Source: Acanthochlamys bracteata (Eukaryota; Streptophyta; Magnoliopsida; Pandanales; Velloziaceae). From it: 64,000 nt of DNA. Positions 11,293-22,060 of this stretch are shown piece by piece; the stretch's first letter is position 1; each line of letters opens with the position of its first letter. The DNA is taken from NCBI GenBank assembly GCA_019914995.1, contig CM034138.1:7384535-7448534 (forward strand). Reading direction: 5' to 3'. The translations under genes were made by a program, and so were the position numbers. Under the pieces are notes generated by a model that was not told the origin of the DNA, searched no databases, and worked only from the letters and a program-made list of their open reading frames with translations.

Positions 11293-13250
11293 CAAAGTTG
11301 TAAAATCCGACCCGGCAGTCGACCTGAATTTGGGTCCGGATCGCGGGTTAACCCGCCGGGTCGATGGATTGACCTGTCGGGTCAGAATTAGCACTATAAT
11401 AATATCAGTCAACAAGAGATAACTGGACAGACAAAACATAAAAACATTCTTACAATACAAATTTGGTCAGCAATACAGTAAATATTTGGTTCCATTTCAA
11501 ATCCACATAACAAAGCATTGGTGGTCAATTCAAATAACAGTAACACATTAGTTTGACATGTTAAAAACTTGAAACTTAATGATGTAATACAACACATGTA
11601 ATACACATTATACTGAAATTTGAAAACAAGTCTAATGCAAACAAGCATCTTACTTGCAATATATTACACATACCAGCCTAGCTGCAAGACAGTAAGAGAC
11701 AAGTATTACAAATTATGCAGCAATTGTCTTGATGCCCAGTATGACAGCATCCCTCCAAAAACACTTTCTCATTTGCAGAAAATCAGATACTCCTTCTTTC
11801 ATTTTTCAAGATAATTCACCTGCATGTTAGTGCAAGCAGCTAGATTATTCTTACAGTTATAAGCTACTACTACAATTGATGCAATGCATAGTCCTAGCAG
11901 ATAGTGAAGGCAAGCAGGTAGAGAGACAAGCAATCTTATAGGAGTATCCAAATACTGCCAACCAATGGAATGGCACCCCAGAGTAGTCCACAGAAAAGAC
12001 CCACTGCTTGCCTGATCCAATGAAGAACATCGTATAGCTGATCCTGCAACCACTTGAAAACTTGAAATCTATCTTGTAGATTGTTACCGGCACTTCATTG
12101 ACCACAGAATTATTTCTCAAATATTCGATTACTTTCATAAACCAATGAACATCACTGAACTCCAATTTCCATAAAAAGTTTCAGAAAAATTTTGAATAAA
12201 CTTCGATTACATGAACCTCTTTAACAAATTCTACGATTACAAAATTCTATCTAAATCTTATTAAATTTTCAACGAACTTAGATGACATGAACAAAAAAAT
12301 ATTAGACTCACATACACAACTAAATAATAAATAAACAAATCTAAGACCGATTACACATGAACAATGATTAATTTCAATACCAAAACTCACAACAAGTCTA
12401 TATCTACAAATTATGAAATACAAAAACAAATAAAACATGACCAATAACTCGGACTCGAATTCCACGAAAAATAAATCTCAAAAAAAAGTTAACTGGGAGA
12501 AGAAGAAAGGGAACCTTGTCCCAAGATGCTTGGGGATCGAGAAGCTTGGCGAATTTGAACGGGAGAGCATGCCCGTTCTGCTGAAGTGGCTGCAATTTGT
12601 AGAATTGTTGAGGATTGTTGGGCAGATTCCGTCGAAAGATTGGAAAGATTCGCACCAATTCCAGACATTGGTTGGCCGACGAACAGACTGAGCAGACAAT
12701 TGCTACGGCGAGCAGAACCGAGCGGCGAATCTCGATTGGACGCAGAGACTGGTGCTCAAGTAAATTTAGGGCTTGGACGTCGGAGCTGCGAGCTGTGATG
12801 AAACTTGAGCACCAACAGCGTCACGTCAGAGGACTGGAGTCGGCGTAGCAGCGTCGGTCGAGCTCAGACGAAGCGGGGATGGAGCCACGACCGAAGAAAG
12901 AAAGGAAAAGAGGAACCAGTGATGTCAGAAGAGTGGAGCTGGCATTGCAGCAGAGATCAAGCTCCGATGAAACGGCGATCGAGAGCTCGGACGAACGGGA
13001 TCGAGCAGCAGCGAAAGAAAAAAATGGGAAAGAGAAAAAAAATGCTCGTGTCGGTGAAACGATTAGGCAGCGCGTGAGTTAGATTTTAGGTTAACCTAAC
13101 ATTAAACCGTTCAACCGGGTCAACGATTTAACCGTGAACCGTCCGGATCTACTGCATTAGCGGGTTTATTACTAATCCGGACTGGTTTGAGCGTCGAGTC
13201 GACGATTTTCGGGTCGACTCGGACGGACCGGTCTGGTTTTAATAACTATG
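11293..13250. mobile_element. Non-autonomous hAT element with captured host DNA (Pack-type)
   Basis: The left end reads CAAAGTTGTAAAATCCGACC and the right end, on the opposite strand, reads CATAGTTATTAAAACCAGAC. These form an imperfect terminal inverted repeat followed by GC-rich subterminal stretches full of CCGGGTCGA-like motifs. The 8-bp flanks are GTAAGCAT (11285-11292) and GTATGCAT (13251-13258), seven of eight matching, which is a hAT-type target duplication. Elements at 26.3 and 38.0 kb share the ends (CATAGTTG) but carry an AT-rich interior of 0.7-0.8 kb. This copy is 1958 bp, and its middle is instead filled by a captured Rab5-interacting-family gene fragment. No transposase frame is present, so movement would need a partner in trans. 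Confidence 0.8.
11943..12640 (-). pseudogene. Captured fragment of a Rab5-interacting family (RAB5IF/RCAF1-like) gene
   Basis: On the minus strand, about 12600-12515 encodes QQNGHALPFKFAKLLDPQ then ASWDK and a GT donor. After a 470-base intron and a GCAG acceptor, 12043-11943 encodes DQLYDVLHWIRQAVGLF, CGLLWGAIPLVG and SIWILL, then a stop. Together these give the conserved core LLDP-ASWDK-DQL-DVLHWIRQ-GLLWGAIPLVG of Rab5-interacting family proteins, small membrane proteins that in animals act in respirasome and membrane-protein assembly. The rest of the gene is missing and the frame stops early, so it is a pseudogene fragment. Its intron is retained, so it was taken at the DNA level and not through mRNA. 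It lies wholly inside the hAT element. Confidence 0.82.
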
Positions 13251-13626
13251 GTATGCATTAATGTTCTGGATATAAAAGATTTTCCTTTTCTTTTTTGAAA
13301 TTATTTTCTAGGTTTATAGTACCTTAATGCAAATTGTCCATTAAAATGCTCAATTAAAGTATTTATTGAATTGAAGTATATACCTGCAAGTCTAGAGAAA
13401 ATCATTTAATATAATGTTTGCAACTCTAATATAGTTTTAATGCAATTATCTTCATCCACAAGAGAAAATCATTTGAAATTATCACCAATACTGTCGTTAC
13501 AAATTTCCATGGAGACAATCTGTTAGTGTTACTTTGTGAAAATTTGGATAAAAAAATCTGCAACTGATCATTGGTTAGCTACGCAGACTACATGGTATTA
13601 GCAACTGATTGTTAGCACTGTCTGCA

Positions 13627-15945
13627 ATGGCTCCGAATTTCAGAAATTCACTAGATTTCCCGGTCACTACTGCTACATGTCTTCGCTATTTCTGCACTAG
13701 AGCAGTTGTTGGCAGAAAAACAAGCCCTTTAGTTGAGAGAACGGTGGAAGATCTCTCTTTGGATGATGCACTGCAGATGTTCGACAGAATGCTCCAAGCA
13801 AAACCAAGGCCTGATGTTTATTCCTTCAATACTCTGCTGAAATGTCTCGTGAAAATGAAGCACTACGAAGCCGTGCTATCTCTCTACCGCAGGATGAAGC
13901 TGTCGAGAATCTCAAGCACGATTCGTACATATAGTATCCTTGTTGATAGCTGCTGCTACTTGAATGAAGTGGATATTGGCTTCGGCTTCTTGGGGGAATT
14001 GCTGAAACGGGGTTGTGCTCCTAATACCATCTACTTCAATATTCTTATTAAGGGTCTTTGTGGTGACAATAGGATGGACGAAGCAGCGGCGGTGTTTGAC
14101 AAAATGTCCCAATTGGGTTGCCCTCCTGATTTTTTAACTTGCAGCATTTTATATCGTGGGCTCTGCAGAGGTGGCAAAGCAATTTTGGCTCTCCAGCTGC
14201 ACAGGGAAATGATGGCAAAGGACAAAGCTTATGCACCTGATGTCGTGACCTATAGCACACTCATAGATAGAGTGTCCAAACAAGGGTGCTTAAGCGATGC
14301 TGTCAAACTGTTTGAGGAAATGAATTCCATGGGCATTCAGCCAGATGTTGTAACATACACCTGCATCATTCAGGTATATTCTCGTTCTGGCAACTGGCCT
14401 GAAGCAATTAAACTATTCAAAGACATGGTGAACCAAGGCCTTTCACCAAATGCTGTCACTTTTGGTACCTTGATACATTCTTTATGTAAAGTGGGGAAGC
14501 TAGGAGAGGCATTTAAGCTTTATGATATCATGATAGAGAGAGGTGAAAGACCTGGTGCTTTCATGCATAATACATTACTGCATGGACTTTGCGCTTCAGG
14601 GCATCTTGATGATGCAATTCAGATATTCGATCAGATGAAATTGAAAGGACTTGAGCTCCATGTCGGTTGCTATAATACCTTGATAGATGGATGTTGCAAG
14701 GAGCAAAGACTTGATGAAGCATTCTGCATACTAGAAAAAATGGTCACAGAGAGGATAAAGCCTGACGTTGTTACCTACAGCGCTTTGATGGATGGGTTAT
14801 ATCGTGTTGGTAGGTTGAATGATGTTGAGAATCTGTTCAAAAAGATGCTTTACGAGAACATTGCTCCAAATGCTATCACTTACAATATCTTAATATGCAG
14901 CTTTTGCAACATAGGTAATTGGCAACAAGCTTTGGAATGTCTAAATAGGATGGCAAACTCAAAAATTCCTCTAAATGCTACGATTTTCAATTCGTTAATT
15001 TCTGGGTTTTGCAGTGAAGGGATGATAAAAGAAGTAGAAGTATTATTAGGATTTATGTACAAAAATGATATTAAACCTGATATAATAACTTATAATTCAC
15101 TTGTGGATGGATATTTTAAGGTAGAAAGAGTGGACAAGGCGAGAAGGGTTTTTGATGTCATGGTTTCGAAAGGTGAAGTTCCAAATGTGGTTACGTATTC
15201 CACCCTGATATATGGCTATTACAAGTCAAACAGAGTTATGGAAGCCTTAGGATTATTTTATGAGATGTCATGCAAAGGAATTGTTCCAGATACAGTAGCC
15301 TATACCACCTTGCTATCTGCATTGTATCAATCCAAGCAAACCCTTGTTGCAGAAAAACTTTTTAATGAGATGCAAGCTAAGGGTATTAGCTTTGGTGTTC
15401 GTACTTGGAATGTCAGGTTGGATGGGCTCTGCAAGTGCCAAAATGTGGATGAGGCCTTAAAAGCGTTTGAAGTTATGAATTCTTTAAATATGCAGCCTAA
15501 TAATTTCACTTGCAGCATCTTAATCAATGGACTGTTCAGATCTGGTAAGATACAAGCTGCTAGGGATCTCTTTAAGGTTATGACTGATAGAGGATTGGTG
15601 CCTGATATGGTCGTTTATAATGTTATGATAAGAGGCTATATTAAAGGAGGGTTACTGGATGAAGCTAACAACTTGTTGAAAGCGATGCAGAGAACCGGTG
15701 TTCCTCTAGATTCGCGCATTTGCAATGTAATCATCAGAGCGTTTCTCTCGAAAGGTGATGTGCAGAAGTTGGTCGAGTTTCTTTATGAATTTAGGGGCAA
15801 AGGGTTTTTACTGAATGACGCCACTGTGGATGCGGTGGTTAGTTTACTAATCCAAACTCCCCAACATAAGGAAATCATAGCTTTGCTGCCCGATCTTCAT
15901 AGATATTGTAGTCACTCTGGAGGAACATCCGAGTCCGGTAAATAA
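13627..15945 (+). CDS. P-class pentatricopeptide repeat protein, Rf-like (restorer-of-fertility-like)
   Basis: One uninterrupted intronless frame encodes 772 residues. The start is the ATG at 13627 (MAPNFRNSLDF); the open frame upstream has only a TTG. The first 40 or so residues are basic and hydroxylated with few acids (CLRYFCTRAVVGRK), as in a mitochondrial presequence. From about residue 50 to 740 there are close to twenty 35-residue PPR motifs, recognisable by recurring PDVVTYSTLIDG and MxxxGxxPN steps. No E, DYW, SMR or LAGLIDADG domain follows. Such P-class proteins bind organellar RNA, and the Rf-like clade suppresses or processes mitochondrial transcripts, often aberrant male-sterility ORFs. 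Absence of introns, the YSFNTLLKCLVK start of the repeats and a decayed paralogue 43 kb away fit Rf-like PPRs, which evolve in clusters. The actual RNA target is unknown. Confidence 0.9.
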   Translation: MAPNFRNSLDFPVTTATCLRYFCTRAVVGRKTSPLVERTVEDLSLDDALQMFDRMLQAKPRPDVYSFNTLLKCLVKMKHYEAVLSLYRRMKLSRISSTIRTYSILVDSCCYLNEVDIGFGFLGELLKRGCAPNTIYFNILIKGLCGDNRMDEAAAVFDKMSQLGCPPDFLTCSILYRGLCRGGKAILALQLHREMMAKDKAYAPDVVTYSTLIDRVSKQGCLSDAVKLFEEMNSMGIQPDVVTYTCIIQVYSRSGNWPEAIKLFKDMVNQGLSPNAVTFGTLIHSLCKVGKLGEAFKLYDIMIERGERPGAFMHNTLLHGLCASGHLDDAIQIFDQMKLKGLELHVGCYNTLIDGCCKEQRLDEAFCILEKMVTERIKPDVVTYSALMDGLYRVGRLNDVENLFKKMLYENIAPNAITYNILICSFCNIGNWQQALECLNRMANSKIPLNATIFNSLISGFCSEGMIKEVEVLLGFMYKNDIKPDIITYNSLVDGYFKVERVDKARRVFDVMVSKGEVPNVVTYSTLIYGYYKSNRVMEALGLFYEMSCKGIVPDTVAYTTLLSALYQSKQTLVAEKLFNEMQAKGISFGVRTWNVRLDGLCKCQNVDEALKAFEVMNSLNMQPNNFTCSILINGLFRSGKIQAARDLFKVMTDRGLVPDMVVYNVMIRGYIKGGLLDEANNLLKAMQRTGVPLDSRICNVIIRAFLSKGDVQKLVEFLYEFRGKGFLLNDATVDAVVSLLIQTPQHKEIIALLPDLHRYCSHSGGTSESGK

Positions 15946-17374
15946 TTTGCTCTTCCAATGTTATCTTTGAACGTGGAAGCAGGAGGTTCTTATCTATTGC
16001 TTTTCGGCTTGCTGTAAGCTTCAGTTTTGGAACTAGGGGTTGCTCTTCTCTTTCCAATGATGCTCTAAAGTCCTAACTCATTAGATGTACTTCTCTTTCA
16101 CACTCCTAGTATTTAGTTTCGAAATTTCAAATCCCTGGTATTTAGTTTCTAAATTTCTTTGAGAGGCATGTACTTTTGCGGTAGTTGATAAACCAAAATA
16201 TTATTTGTTGGCAACTCTTAACATGGCACAAATTTGCGCTCTTCTCAGAGCTTACAGCAGAAGTCTTCTACCTCTTTTCTTTTTGTTCTCATTTTTTTAT
16301 TTTTTCCTTATGTTGCTTTTGCAAGGAGGGAGTTAGCTTCTGATGTTATTTTCTATCTTGTCATTCAAGTGCCAAAACCAATCTGTGGTCCAGGAATCCA
16401 CTATCCTCAAATATTGTTGTTATTGCAGAAAAAATTGGATGTGGGCAATGTGGGTTCCTCTCGTAGATGAGAAGCAACACCAATTTGACAAACTTGCCTA
16501 CCTGCGGTTCTGTTCGTGTACTCAGATTTTGTGAAATTTGAACTAGTGAGAGGGCTCTATAAGCTTCAACTGCATCATGGAAACAGTGTTACATATGCCA
16601 GTGCATGTTGTTGATAAAGCTGTTTTGTGGACTTAATACGTGCTGTTCGCAGTTCAATCATGAGTAAATGTTGTTCGTGTAGAATTTGATGTGGTGGACA
16701 ATGAGGTCCAAGCCAGAATGAATCAAACAAAGTTGTGAAGCTTGTCTTCCGTGATGTTCAACACAATCAGATTCTATGAAATCTAGAAGGAGATGCAACT
16801 CTGCGTCCATCAACAGCATGGCTCAGTATACTTTGGGAGAAATCTTTACAGTTAAGAACATAAAGGTCTATACTATCTCGACTTAATTATCAATGCTACT
16901 TTTCATTTTAACTGAGATTTGCTGATTTTGCTTGCTATCCTAATTGTTTGAGTTAGTTTTATGACTTTGTGAAATGAAAATATATACTCTTTGCTTCCTG
17001 ATTGTTACTGTATATCTATATGCCTTCTGCACAAGTTACCAGAAGCTTGGAAGTCTTAGCAGGTAATACTTGTTAATATAGATATTTCAAAACACCTTTG
17101 CATACCTGGCAAGTTTGTAGACATTTATAGGTAGCCCACTAATGGTGTGTAATAATAAGAATATTTTAGGAGTCCAAAATATTTATAGGTAACAGTTGTT
17201 TGGAGAGGCTGTGGCTAAGATCTGATTACTCAATCGCCTCTCTTTTCATCGTAGTAGAGATATCTGTACTTAGGCATTGTGACAAATATTAACTGAATTA
17301 GCACTACATTGATGTGTATGTATTTATTTGCAAGACTTTGAGATTTCTTAGCTCATACCTTTCTCAGTTTGTCA
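15946..17374. other. PPR 3' flank, no further gene seen
   Basis: The first roughly 150 bases after the PPR stop are also present beside the PPR fragment at 58.8-59.1 kb, so they were part of the duplicated unit. The rest is AT-rich, with short open frames that show no recognisable protein. Confidence 0.4.
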
Positions 17375-17385
17375 ATCTTCATTGG

Positions 17386-17872
17386 TAGGGGTGACAATTT
17401 CCGACCCGACCCGCCAACTCGACCTGAAAGCGATTCAAAAAAGTCGAATTCGAATTGATCCGAAATTAATCTATTTAATCCGTTTAACTATTTATATAGT
17501 ATATATTATTTAATAATTAAAAAATAAAAAAAAAATTTGAATTCAGTATATGTATATATATATATATAAACTTATTCTAATTTAACTAATTTTTATTTAA
17601 TTTATAAATTTTATAAAATTATAATTTTCTTTTTAAAAATATCATAATTAATAATTTTTATATATTATTATTAGAAATTAATATTTATAATTTTTTAGTT
17701 TAATTTATTAAATGGGTCGATCTGAATTTGACTCGGTTATTAAATAGATTGAAATAGAGTTGATAATTTGATCCATATAAATAAATAAATCGAATTAAAA
17801 TTAAACAATTTTGATCCGATTATTATATAGATCGATTCGAGATCGATCCATATACCCGAATTGTCACCCCTA
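17386..17872. mobile_element. hAT-type MITE with TAGGGGTGACAATT ends
   Basis: The left end TAGGGGTGACAATTTCCGAC and the right end, reversed, TAGGGGTGACAATTCGGGTA form an inverted repeat of about 15 bp. Possible 8-bp target copies are ATCTTCAT (17375-17382) and ATCTTCAA (17873-17880); if so, three extra bases (TGG) sit between the left copy and the repeat. The interior is AT-rich and non-coding. TAGGGG ends and an 8-bp duplication are typical of hAT MITEs. It is a different family from the CATAGTTG elements. Confidence 0.75.
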
Positions 17873-17880
17873 ATCTTCAA

Positions 17881-19040
17881 TTAATACTTCTAACTAATAT
17901 GTGTTGTTTGTGAGTACTTATTGAAAAAAAACTTTTCTGAAAAAAAAATATATTTTAAAATTTTTTAAAAACTAAATCTTATTTTTTTACTTAAAAAAAT
18001 AGTAAGAAAATAATTTAATTTTTAAAAAAATTTGAAAAATATTCTAAAAATTTTATTGAAAAATGAAATAAAAAGTTTGAGTGAAAAACAAATGATAAGC
18101 TCTTCCAAACATCCAGTAAATTGTTCAACATTGATCTAATCTCCCGATATGTGGTAATAGTAGTATAGTGGATATAAATACATACATCATGTAAGAAAGA
18201 ATCGTTTCAATTTGTTTTGGATATATAAATGTAATATGGTTTGTAAATGGAAGATATGGCAATTGTCCCTTATTTGAAAGAATGAACAACCCAGATTGAA
18301 TTGGTACAAATAACTCAATTTGTTATACTCTGGCAATGATCACCACATAAGCATATAAAAACAACTAAGACTTTGGTTTCATTATACTACTTGTCAAATG
18401 CAGGTTCTCAAGGTTATTCATTCTTTAGTGTGCGTTTGTTTTCTTTTCTTCAACCAAATTTTTCAATTTTCTATTTCATATTTTTCAATATATATTTTAT
18501 AAATATTTAAAAATTTAGAAAGTATAAAAAAATTTTATATAATAAAATTTTTTATTACATATTTTTATTATTTTAAAAAAAAAAAATAAAACTTATTTTT
18601 CAAAAAAGAATAAAAATACTCTTCACTTCATAAAAGTTCCATTTTATAAGCAATCCCGAACGCATCCTTAGATCAGTCTCGCTGCCTGTACAGATTTCTG
18701 CTGCCGTGCTGCTGAGCTTGTTGTCTTCAAATATGCTTAACTATTGTCCATAGCTGCTGTTGTATCTTCTATACTCTGCTGTTCATTCCTGCAACCGTAA
18801 ACATGCATCTTTTGAGTCTGTCCAGCAGAAGGCTTCAAGATCTAACTCGTCATGGACTAAATTCACCCCTTTGTCTACAGGAGGTAAAACTCTGCAAATA
18901 CAAGTCAAATCGAATACCGCAATAGTATATATACATTAGTTGAATGTACTTTGCCACATCAATACTAGAACAAAATGGCTATCTAAAAGAATAATTAAAA
19001 AACATACCGGGAGACTATATATACATAAGTTGAACGTACT
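17881..19040. other. Intergenic, AT-rich, includes ABCI1 3' flank
   Basis: Apart from the MITE-like block at 18.4-18.7 kb this stretch shows poly-A/T-rich sequence (17.9-18.1 kb) and the probable 3' UTR of the minus-strand ABC gene (about 18.7-19.0 kb). No coding potential was recognised. Confidence 0.4.
18428..18668. repeat. AT-rich MITE-like element (GTGCGTTTG ends)
   Basis: The block starts GTGTGCGTTTGTTTTC, runs through long A/T stretches with dyad symmetry, and ends ATTTTATAAGCAATCCCGAACGC. Similar start and end pieces recur at about 20.4, 22.3, 41.0 and 59.0 kb. The ends are imperfect and no certain target duplication was seen. Confidence 0.5.
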
Positions 19041-19715
19041 TCAACGAATCAGATCAAGCATTCTCAGTTTCCTTGGAATTCTTGGAGGAAGTCTCAAGAA
19101 CATTGCATCTTCCATTCGAATTGGCAGGTGTGTCGCTACAAACACAATTCCACCATTCTTTCTATGCTCTGCTATTATATATTCTAACAATGCAACCCCC
19201 TCGTCGTCCAAAGTAACTGATGGCTCATCAAGCAACCAGATGGGCCTATCTATAGCAAGCAATCTGGCCAACTGTAGCCGCTTCCTCTGTCCCATGGAAA
19301 GCATTGTTACCTTCTCATTGGCCAATCTACCAATACCCATTAACTCAAGGGCTGGCAACGATTTGCAAGACTTCCCTTCAAAGAGTTCAAACAACTGAAC
19401 ATTGTCCAATACTGTGAGCCTATCATTTATGGCTTCTTTCGGAGAAAGCCAGTTAAGTTGGAGCCTATAATGCTGGTAGACACTAGGGAAAGTAATATCA
19501 TGCCCATTCCAGAGGATTTCACCAGCTGAAGGGCTAGAGAACCCAGCCAGCATGCGAAGGAAGGTTGTCTTTCCAGATCCATTAGCACCAGTTAGAACTA
19601 GTGCAGAACCATCATGGACGGAAACGTTAATGTTGCGGAGGATAGTTTGTGCATTTCGCATGCATGAGACATTGTTAAGCAGTATCCTGGGCAGTGGAGG
19701 TTTGCGCAAAGGCAT
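19041..19715 (-). CDS. ABCI1: ABC transporter I family member 1, mitochondrial-type cytochrome c biogenesis ATPase CcmA
   Basis: A single 224-residue frame starts at the ATG at 19715 (MPLRKPPLPRILL). It is one nucleotide-binding domain with no membrane segment. Visible motifs are Walker A GANGSGKTT at about residues 43-51, signature LSMGQRKRLQLARLL near 138-152, Walker B IWLLDEPSVTLDDEG near 158-172, and the H-loop His in VATHLP. The LSMGQ signature and short length match CcmA, the ATPase that with CcmB drives haem/CcmE release during system I cytochrome c maturation. In plants ABCI1 is nuclear encoded while CcmB and CcmC are in mtDNA. The protein is expected on the matrix face of the inner membrane. 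The motifs look intact and the gene functional. The length is close to the usual 229 or so residues. Confidence 0.93.
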   Translation of the reverse strand: MPLRKPPLPRILLNNVSCMRNAQTILRNINVSVHDGSALVLTGANGSGKTTFLRMLAGFSSPSAGEILWNGHDITFPSVYQHYRLQLNWLSPKEAINDRLTVLDNVQLFELFEGKSCKSLPALELMGIGRLANEKVTMLSMGQRKRLQLARLLAIDRPIWLLDEPSVTLDDEGVALLEYIIAEHRKNGGIVFVATHLPIRMEDAMFLRLPPRIPRKLRMLDLIR

Positions 19716-20394
19716 TTAGATGCATTTAACAAAGTAAGGATGCACCACGTATTATCTGCAGATCACAAACAGAATAGAAATCAACAAAGTGAAATATAAA
19801 CTTTAACAAGTAGCTAAACTGTTAACTATAGGGATCATAAACATACTATGCATGAGACGTATTATCTGCAGATCAATGATTTAGGGCCGCAGTCGCCAAT
19901 GGCACAAAATAGAGAGAAACGTAGGGTCTCTAGTGGTGGCAGTGAATCATCGGAGAACAATAGAATGTGCAGGCCTTGTTGTTCTATTTGTGTTATAGAG
20001 AGAAATGTTTTACAGAATGGAGCCTGTACATTGTTAATATTAGTATTAAACCCTTTAAGAATGAAATGTTGTAACATTTTAGGTCACGCACAAGTTGAGA
20101 ATCAGAAATTTAAAATTATTATTTCAGTTAGCAAGGTCAATGCATTAGTCTTCAAATAATGATTTTGTTTAATAACCTTGGAAATTCATAAAAGGCTTAT
20201 GAATTGATTTGAGTACTTTACAAATGGTTTTAGAAGTGTTCATAATATTAGAGGTTCTACAGGTATATACTTTGCAAAAGGAAACATCTGGAGCATAATT
20301 TCAGAGGAAGGCTTTTGTTAGAGGCTTGTTTACTTTCACCATAAGTGACCCGGAAGTGACTTTCTTATGCAAAAAAAATCACCTTTAGATGCCT

Positions 20395-20641
20395 TAGGCA
20401 CCGTTTGGTAGTGCGTTTAGATTCCATTCACTCCAACTTTTCTTTTCGTATTTTTCCATAAATTTTCTACAACAATTTACAAAACTTATTTAAAAATAAA
20501 AAAATATATGTCGTAAGATTTTATTATTGCTTACTTTTATTATTTTTTAAGTAAAAAAATAGAACTTGTTTTCTAAAATATATTCAAAAATATTCTTCAT
20601 TTAAGAAAAGCTCTATCTCATAAGAACTCCAAAATGTCCCC
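20395..20641. repeat. AT-rich MITE-like element (GTTTGGTAGTGCG start)
   Basis: It starts GGCACCGTTTGGTAGTGCG and ends AAGAACTCCAAAATGTCCC, with A/T runs that pair across the centre. It belongs to the same loose family as the blocks at 18.4 and 22.3 kb. Confidence 0.45.
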
Positions 20642-20719
20642 TTTATTTTTTCAATTTACTCTGAGAAATTCACTTCCTAACAACTCATTTCATTCTCCCT
20701 TTCAAAAACTCACTTCAGT

Positions 20720-21001
20720 ATTCTCATATATGGCACGCATATACTGCGTAAAGCCAATTGTTCCCATTTTCATAGACTTTGATCAAGGTATGCAAAAACA
20801 AAAGAAAATAAATATTCTCATATATGGCACGCATATACTACGTAAAGCCAATTGTTCCCATTTTCATAGACTTTGATCAAGGTATGTAAAAACAAAAGAA
20901 AATAAATATTCTCATATATGTCATGCATATACTACGTAAAGCCAATTGTTCCCATTTTCATAGACTTTGATCAAGGTATGCAAAAACAAAAGAAAATAAG
21001 T
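20720..21001. repeat. Three tandem copies of a 94-bp unit
   Basis: Units begin at 20720, 20814 and 20908 with ATTCTCATATATG and end with AAAAGAAAATAA. The period is exactly 94 bp, and the three copies differ at only a few positions (for example GCGT/ACGT and GGCACGC/GTCATGC). The unit has the core AAGCCAATTGTTCCC and TGATCAAGGTATG. It lies upstream of the ABCI1 gene, with no sign that it is coding. Confidence 0.93.
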
Positions 21002-21800
21002 AATTATTGCCTATCAAATTTTTTGACTTGAAAAAAGAAGATGAATCAATATACAAAAACAAACAACATTCAAAATTTACCTTAACCAGCTACAGTTTTC
21101 GAAGATAAATCAACCAACTACATACTTCAAACATAAATCACCATACGTTTGCATCAAACATATACACAATAATTACTGTGTAATTCACTTTCTTTTTTAT
21201 TTTAACTTATTTTATTTTGCAAGTAAGACATAAAGAAAATTTTTCTAAGACGAGATCTTCAAACACAATTCAATCATCAGAAGAACCAGAATCAGAAAAG
21301 ATGTGAACGGAATATTACCAGATCAGAGATCAATGTAGAAGAAAGGAAAGAGATCTCCCCGACCGTGACAGGCCGACGACTGTGGGCATTCTTAGAAACT
21401 TAACCTAAACCTACATATATTTTTCCAAACTCGTTACCGGCGGCAGCAGGGGAGGTGACAAGATAGCAATATCGACAGCAGCAACAACACGCGGCCAATT
21501 AAAGCTTATAACGAATTAGGGCTTATAAGGAGTTGGTTTTTAATAACAAACCGAACCAAAACCGGTACCTTTGATTTGGGTTGGCTCAGTTAACACGAAC
21601 CAAAGTTTAGATGCATCGACGATTTTGGAAATGTTTATTGAACTTTAAAAAAAATATATATTTTATAAATTTGTAAAAAATATATTTTACATTTTTCTTT
21701 AAAAAATAATAAAAAAGAATGAAAATAAGATGTTGTTTACTCTTCCAAATATCTGCTAAGAATGATTAAGTTTAGATCAAATTTACATCGACATAACTAA

Positions 21801-22048
21801 GGGCGTGTTTACTTAGTAAGAAAAGTGAGTTTCAAAAAAAACCACTCCCCAAATTAAAAAATCAAATAAAAAATTAAAAATATTTAATAAAAAATAAAAT
21901 TATATATTAATAAAATATTTATAATAAATTTTAAAAATAATTTTTAAAAAATTTTTATTAATAAATAATTTTATTTTAATTTTTGTATATATTTTATATT
22001 GAAAGTGAGTTTAAAAAAATTTACTTTGGGGTGTTAGTAAACACACCC
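21801..22048. mobile_element. Tourist-like (PIF/Harbinger) MITE, 248 bp
   Basis: The left end GGGCGTGTTTACTTAGTAAG and the reversed right end GGGTGTGTTTACTAACACCC form the inverted repeat. The trinucleotide TAA flanks both sides (21798-21800 and 22049-22051), which is the PIF/Harbinger-type target duplication. The interior is AT-rich and non-coding. Confidence 0.8.
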
Positions 22049-22060
22049 TAAGTGTTTCAG

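Noticed and set aside
12437-13082. Plus-strand open frames in the composite hAT element (Arg/Glu-rich)
   Set aside because: They overlap each other in different frames, lie in GC-rich subterminal or captured minus-strand DNA, and have no recognisable domain.
13609-13626. Upstream extension of the PPR frame
   Set aside because: The extra codons begin with TTG, not ATG. The ATG at 13627 is followed by a good presequence and was used instead.
18940-19398. 152-residue plus-strand frame
   Set aside because: It is the reverse shadow of the ABCI1 gene, whose motifs are unmistakable on the minus strand.
20720-21001. CRISPR-like array
   Set aside because: Long, directly joined 94-bp units without spacers in a plant genome; this is an ordinary tandem repeat.
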